Assembly (NCBI GenBank): GCA_002346535.1
Contig: DDZZ01000023.1
Coordinates: 1 to 10,064, forward strand
Direction: 5' to 3'
DNA length: 10,064 nucleotides
Source: Opitutales bacterium UBA2995
Lineage (GTDB): Bacteria > Verrucomicrobiota > Verrucomicrobiia > Opitutales > UBA2995
Of this stretch, positions 6,567-10,064 are shown piece after piece. Position numbers and translations under genes: made by a program. The notes beneath the pieces were generated by a model. The model had not been told where the DNA came from. It saw nothing but the letters and a program-made list of their open reading frames with translations, and ran no database searches. Position 1 is the first letter of the stretch. Each line of letters begins with the position of its first letter.

Positions 6567-7822
6567 TTACCGAAATTCTCCAGTCGTTTATCAAGCCCAG
6601 CCGTAAGGCGGACTCGAGCACAACTACCGGAATAAACCGAGAAGCCCACCCACGCTGGGATTGGATCAATCCAACCTGTATCCTGCTCTTGGCGGTTAGT
6701 GGCGTATTTTTCATCTATAGCGCCCAACTGAATTCGCAGGACCCGCCCCAATGGGATAATCAAGTCATATGGATTTTTTTGGGCATCATAGTCTACCTGG
6801 TGGTCTCATCAATAGACTATGACATCTACATGAAATATGGCCATTGGCTGTACGTTCTTACGATTGCGTTACTTTTAGCTGTATTGGTGATTGGCGCTGA
6901 GCGATATGATGCCAGACGCTGGTTGGACCTAGGTCTCCTGAATTATCAGCCTTCAGAGTTGGCTAAAATATCTGTCCTAGTCGTTGTATCGAGTATCCTG
7001 GCTCGTTCAGAAATTGGGAAAATAAAGGAATCCTTGACCGCATTGGTAAAAGTTGGCTTGGTTGTCCTTTTCCCAATGGTGCTGATCCTGGCACAACCGG
7101 ATTTGGGAACTTCATTGGTTCTTATCCCCATGGTACTCGGTCTCTTATATGTCTCCAATCTTTCGATGCGGTTTTTTACAACCGTCTTTTTGAGCTGCAC
7201 ATTTGCTATCGGCATCGCCATGTGGGATGTGCACCGTTACTTTAATTTTCTAGAATCAAATAACTATACTCCGACAAGCAACCTAGGTGTATACGAGGAG
7301 CACTCTTACCTGCCCTACCTCAAAGATTATCAGCGAAATCGAATTCTTACATTCATAATGCCGGACGAGGTTGACCCGAAAGGCAGTGGATGGAATCTGA
7401 ATCAGTCGCTAATTTCAGTGGGATCAGGGGGTATTACAGGCAAGGGCTGGACCGAAGGCACACAGGCCAAGTTGGGGTACTTACCACGCTCTGTAGCACA
7501 CAATGACTTTATCTTCTCCGTACTCGCAGAGGAAAAAGGGTTTTTAGGCAGTATCCTTGTTCTCAGCATCACCGGTATCCTTTTGCTCAATGGTGTCAGA
7601 ATCGCCAGTAAAGCAAGAGACCGATTTGGTATGTTTCTCGCCGTTGGCGTGACGACCATTTTTACCATCCATGCATTTATTAATATTGGGATGACCATCG
7701 GGATGATGCCAATAACAGGCCTGCCATTACCCTTCTTAAGTTATGGAGGATCCTTTCTTCTGAGCTGCTGCATGTTGCAAGGCATCGTTCAATCTATTTA
7801 CCGTCACAGGAAAGCTTTTTAG
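6563..7822 (+). CDS. rodA: SEDS-family peptidoglycan glycosyltransferase RodA
   Basis: Polymerises glycan strands from lipid II for side-wall synthesis, working with a class B PBP and the MreBCD rod complex in the inner membrane. It is 419 residues long with about ten hydrophobic segments, the first at 37-53. Family signatures are RRWLDLGLLNYQPSELAK (118-135), AQPDLGTSL (177-185), the extracellular loop RILTFIMPDEVDPKGSGWN with the presumed catalytic Asp D271, QSLISVGSGGITGKG (281-295), and GLPLPFLSYGGSFLL near the C terminus (386-400). The loop with GTQ and LPRSVAHNDFIFSVLAEE marks RodA/FtsW; RodA is chosen over FtsW from overall pattern and the neighbouring RNase gene. There is no ATG before the first membrane segment. 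The only sensible start is TTG at 6563, since the frame is closed by a stop at 6539. Confidence 0.93.
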   Translation: MITEILQSFIKPSRKADSSTTTGINREAHPRWDWINPTCILLLAVSGVFFIYSAQLNSQDPPQWDNQVIWIFLGIIVYLVVSSIDYDIYMKYGHWLYVLTIALLLAVLVIGAERYDARRWLDLGLLNYQPSELAKISVLVVVSSILARSEIGKIKESLTALVKVGLVVLFPMVLILAQPDLGTSLVLIPMVLGLLYVSNLSMRFFTTVFLSCTFAIGIAMWDVHRYFNFLESNNYTPTSNLGVYEEHSYLPYLKDYQRNRILTFIMPDEVDPKGSGWNLNQSLISVGSGGITGKGWTEGTQAKLGYLPRSVAHNDFIFSVLAEEKGFLGSILVLSITGILLLNGVRIASKARDRFGMFLAVGVTTIFTIHAFINIGMTIGMMPITGLPLPFLSYGGSFLLSCCMLQGIVQSIYRHRKAF

Positions 7823-7917
7823 CCCAATGCTACTTTTGATCCCCAGTGACAGAATGATGATTTGCTCCGCACATCCGCTGTTGAAGTCCCCCTCGGCATA
7901 CAGGCACATCAATAACC

Positions 7918-9672
7918 ATGAGCGAAAAAAAATCGATAAAGAAAAACAAAATTTCGGAAACCAAATTAGAGAAAGATTTGCGGGAACCACCTGTCGAACA
8001 AGAGCCAGAACGACTCCCGGCTGAGGAAATCAAAAAAAAGGCGGGTAAAAGGGCCAAAAAATCGCGCCCTTTCATCAGTCGCGTCATCAACGCGATTAAG
8101 AAAGAAAATCCCACTTTCCGGGAAATTATCATCAATTCGGAACCACTGGAAACACGTGTTGCCGTTCTGGAAGACGGGGTCATCCAACGCTTCGAAGTGG
8201 AACGCGTCGGCGAAGACCGATTGGTCGGTGGTGTTTTTAAAGGTAAAATTCAAAATCTCGAACCTGGCCTGAAGGCCGCCTTTGTGGATATTGGCCAACC
8301 CAAGAATGCATTTCTTCACTATTGGGATATCATACCGGCGGCCAATGATTCCAGTATCGAGATTGTTCGAAGAAACACCAAAGAACCCCATAAGAAAAAA
8401 AAGAAAATCAACCTGCGGGATATTCCGAAACTCTACCCGATTGGCACGGAAATCGTGGTTCAGATAACCAAGGGCCAAATAGGAACCAAGGGTCCTCGGA
8501 CAACTACCAATGTGGCCATTCCCGGCCGATTCTTGGTACTCATGCCCTTCAATGACCAATGCGGTATCTCTAGAAAGATCGAAGACAACAAGGAAAGAGG
8601 CCGGCTGAAAAAGGTCATCAAGTCACTGACTATCCCGGATGGAATGGGCATAATAATACGGACTGCCGGGGAAGGTAAAAAACTGCGCTATTTTATTCGT
8701 GACCTTCATATATTACTCAAGACCTGGAAATCCATGGAAAACCTGATGGAAGGCGACCAAGGTCCAATTTGTCTGTACAAGGAACCGGATATTATCGAGC
8801 GGACCGTCCGCGACTTCCTTACGGAAGAGGTGGACCGCGTCCTGATTGACAATCCCAAAGACTGGGAAAACATGAAAACCTGGATATCTCAAATATCCAA
8901 ACAGTCCTTGGGAAAAATCAACCTGTTTAAGGACTCCATTCCCATTTTTGAACGGTTTAATATTGAACGCCAAATCGAACAGACTTTTCAAAGACGTGTT
9001 CCTCTCCCTTCGGGAGGAGAGATCGTCATCGAGGAAACTGAAGCGTTAGTAGCCGTAGATGTAAACACCGGCTCACACCGCAACAGATCCGGTAAAGAGA
9101 AAGACTACATTCTCCAAGTTAATCTGGAATCCGCTACAGAAATAGCCCGTCAAATCCGGTTGAGAAATATAGGAGGTCTCATTATTATCGACTTCATCGA
9201 TATGAAAAACCGCCGCAACAGACAAGCGGTTTTCAACCGCATGCGAAGGCAAATGGAAGACGATAAGGCTAAAAACCAAATCCTTCCCATTTCGCAATTG
9301 GGTATAATGCAAATGACCCGCCAGCGTCAGGAGGTCAGCATTTCAACGGGCCTCTATACCAATTGCCCTTACTGTAACGGGCGAGGCAATGTTAAGTCCC
9401 CAAGAACTATCAGTGTGGAAATCCAACGACAGATCACTTCCGTTCTCCGTCGTCTGAAGCCAAAAGAATCTCAGAATGAAAATGAAAGCTCTCTAGCAAT
9501 TCGCGTCATGCTCAACCCAACAGTATTGGAGCGGCTAAGGAGCGAGGACGAATCGTTGCTGATCGATATCGAGCGGCTGTACGATGTGAAATTGACGTTC
9601 AGGGCGGATGTATCTTACCACATGGAAAACTTCCGACTAATGAATGCGGTCACGAGTGAGGAACTCCGATAA
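7918..9672 (+). CDS. rng: ribonuclease E/G family endoribonuclease
   Basis: A 584-residue single-strand endoribonuclease for rRNA 5' maturation and mRNA decay. Residues 1-65 are a Lys/Glu-rich extension absent from E. coli RNase G. REIIINSEPLETRVAVLEDG (68-87) starts the conserved core. The S1 domain spans ~100-190 (GKIQNLEPGLKAAFVDIG), interrupted by a basic insert EPHKKKKKINLRDIP (156-170). GISRKI (216-221) opens the 5'-sensor/RNase H-like part. The catalytic Mg-binding residues are D381 in VDVNTG and D425 in IIDFIDM. CPYCNGRG (483-490) is the Zn-link with C483 and C486. The C-terminal small domain is present, and there is no long RNase E scaffold tail, so it is RNase G-like in architecture. 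It lies 95 bases after rodA on the same strand and ends at a terminator. No Shine-Dalgarno sequence is visible. Confidence 0.94.
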   Translation: MSEKKSIKKNKISETKLEKDLREPPVEQEPERLPAEEIKKKAGKRAKKSRPFISRVINAIKKENPTFREIIINSEPLETRVAVLEDGVIQRFEVERVGEDRLVGGVFKGKIQNLEPGLKAAFVDIGQPKNAFLHYWDIIPAANDSSIEIVRRNTKEPHKKKKKINLRDIPKLYPIGTEIVVQITKGQIGTKGPRTTTNVAIPGRFLVLMPFNDQCGISRKIEDNKERGRLKKVIKSLTIPDGMGIIIRTAGEGKKLRYFIRDLHILLKTWKSMENLMEGDQGPICLYKEPDIIERTVRDFLTEEVDRVLIDNPKDWENMKTWISQISKQSLGKINLFKDSIPIFERFNIERQIEQTFQRRVPLPSGGEIVIEETEALVAVDVNTGSHRNRSGKEKDYILQVNLESATEIARQIRLRNIGGLIIIDFIDMKNRRNRQAVFNRMRRQMEDDKAKNQILPISQLGIMQMTRQRQEVSISTGLYTNCPYCNGRGNVKSPRTISVEIQRQITSVLRRLKPKESQNENESSLAIRVMLNPTVLERLRSEDESLLIDIERLYDVKLTFRADVSYHMENFRLMNAVTSEELR

Positions 9673-9688
9673 AATCGAATCAACAATT

Positions 9689-10057
9689 TCAAGAGCCTCC
9701 GTCACAGGAGGCTCTTTTTTCTCCAACATACTCGTGCATCAAAGTCAGGATTTCGCTGCGCAAATTTGTGGCCAATTCCTCATTCGCAAATGCCACCCAC
9801 GAAACGGGAGTCACGGTGTCGATAGGGACGTCAACCTCTCCTCCCAAAAGTGATTCGTAGGAACAACCTGCTTCTTTGAACAATAGGCCAGCTGCAAGAT
9901 CATAGGGATGACAACATAATGAATTAACTAATCCCAATGATGTGAGGATTTCTGGACGAATGTCTCCGTAGAATCGGTACTGTCCCGACAAAAGCCCATA
10001 CATTTGTCCTCTCGTGCTTATGTACTGATCATCAAATACAACGGGTGAATTTTGCGT
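9689..10057 (-). pseudogene. inositol-monophosphatase-like protein, C-terminal part only
   Basis: The frame reads ...RFYGDIRPEILTSLGLVNSL and then CCHPYDLAAGLLFKEAGC, matching the end of the IMPase/SuhB/HisN family, where (W/P)xDxAAG supplies a metal-binding Asp (in HPYDLAAG) followed by EAG. These enzymes dephosphorylate inositol-1-phosphate or similar sugar phosphates with Mg. Family length is ~250-280 residues, but only up to ~122 are present: a TGA at 10058-10060 closes the frame just inside the window edge, and the first ATG is at 10003. The other two minus-strand frames also hit stops shortly downstream of the window edge. So the gene is either interrupted (nonsense or frameshift) or its upstream part joins by a shift I cannot see. 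The last residues (RASCDGGS) are encoded by the terminator hairpin at 9691-9716, and the stop is at 9689. The family call rests mainly on one motif. Confidence 0.5.
9691..9720 (+). terminator. intrinsic terminator after RNase E/G gene
   Basis: A perfect 10-bp stem AAGAGCCTCC (9691-9700) / GGAGGCTCTT (9707-9716) closes over the loop GTCACA and runs into a six-T tract that overlaps the stem end. It lies 18 bases after the RNase stop codon. On the minus strand the tail is weaker (TTGAAATTG), though the hairpin also covers the last codons of the converging phosphatase-like frame. Confidence 0.93.
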
Positions 10058-10064
10058 TCACTGC

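Noticed and set aside
7827..8024. A short plus-strand frame starting in the rodA-RNase gap
   Set aside because: Most of it overlaps the RNase N terminus in another frame, and the peptide has no plausible features.

Overview
This window looks like an ordinary chromosomal segment of a Gram-negative, cell-wall-building bacterium, with one mobile-element boundary in it. I infer a lineage near Verrucomicrobiota (Opitutae-like). The grounds are moderate GC by eye, almost no Shine-Dalgarno sequences in front of convincing genes, an RNase E/G with a long basic N-terminal extension, and the general look of the integrase, RodA and redoxin proteins. This placement is a guess, not a result.

Layout. Bases 23-1258 (minus) encode a tyrosine recombinase. 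About 110 bases away lies the CCA end of a one-piece tmRNA gene (ssrA, 1370-1728, minus), whose tag reads ANDEALPMAA. This is the classic arrangement of an integrative element inserted at the 3' end of ssrA; the element would extend leftward out of the window. Bases 1729-1982 hold no intact gene: a hairpin just upstream of ssrA and a short IS3-type OrfA remnant. A small unrecognised frame (1983-2219, plus) runs through a strong bidirectional terminator (2163-2198).

From 2224 rightward the genes are mostly housekeeping. They are an exported TlpA-like redoxin (minus), a divergent beta-hydroxyacid dehydrogenase (plus), an SPFH/prohibitin-like membrane protein and trpS (both minus, possibly co-transcribed, ending at a terminator at 4286-4313), then divergent rodA and an RNase E/G gene (both plus, ending at a terminator at 9691-9720). 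The window closes with the C-terminal part of an inositol-monophosphatase-like frame on the minus strand, which has a stop codon just before the window edge.

Functional links: rodA beside an RNase E/G gene recalls the rod-shape (mre/mrd) clusters where rng often lies, although here the gene upstream of rodA is divergent trpS. I see no CRISPR array, toxin-antitoxin pair, defence system or secondary-metabolism cluster. The points most worth a second look are the ssrA integration site, the atypical catalytic box of the integrase, the decayed IS3 fragment, the TTG start of rodA overlapping a short leader frame, the Lys-rich insertion in the RNase, and the interrupted phosphatase.
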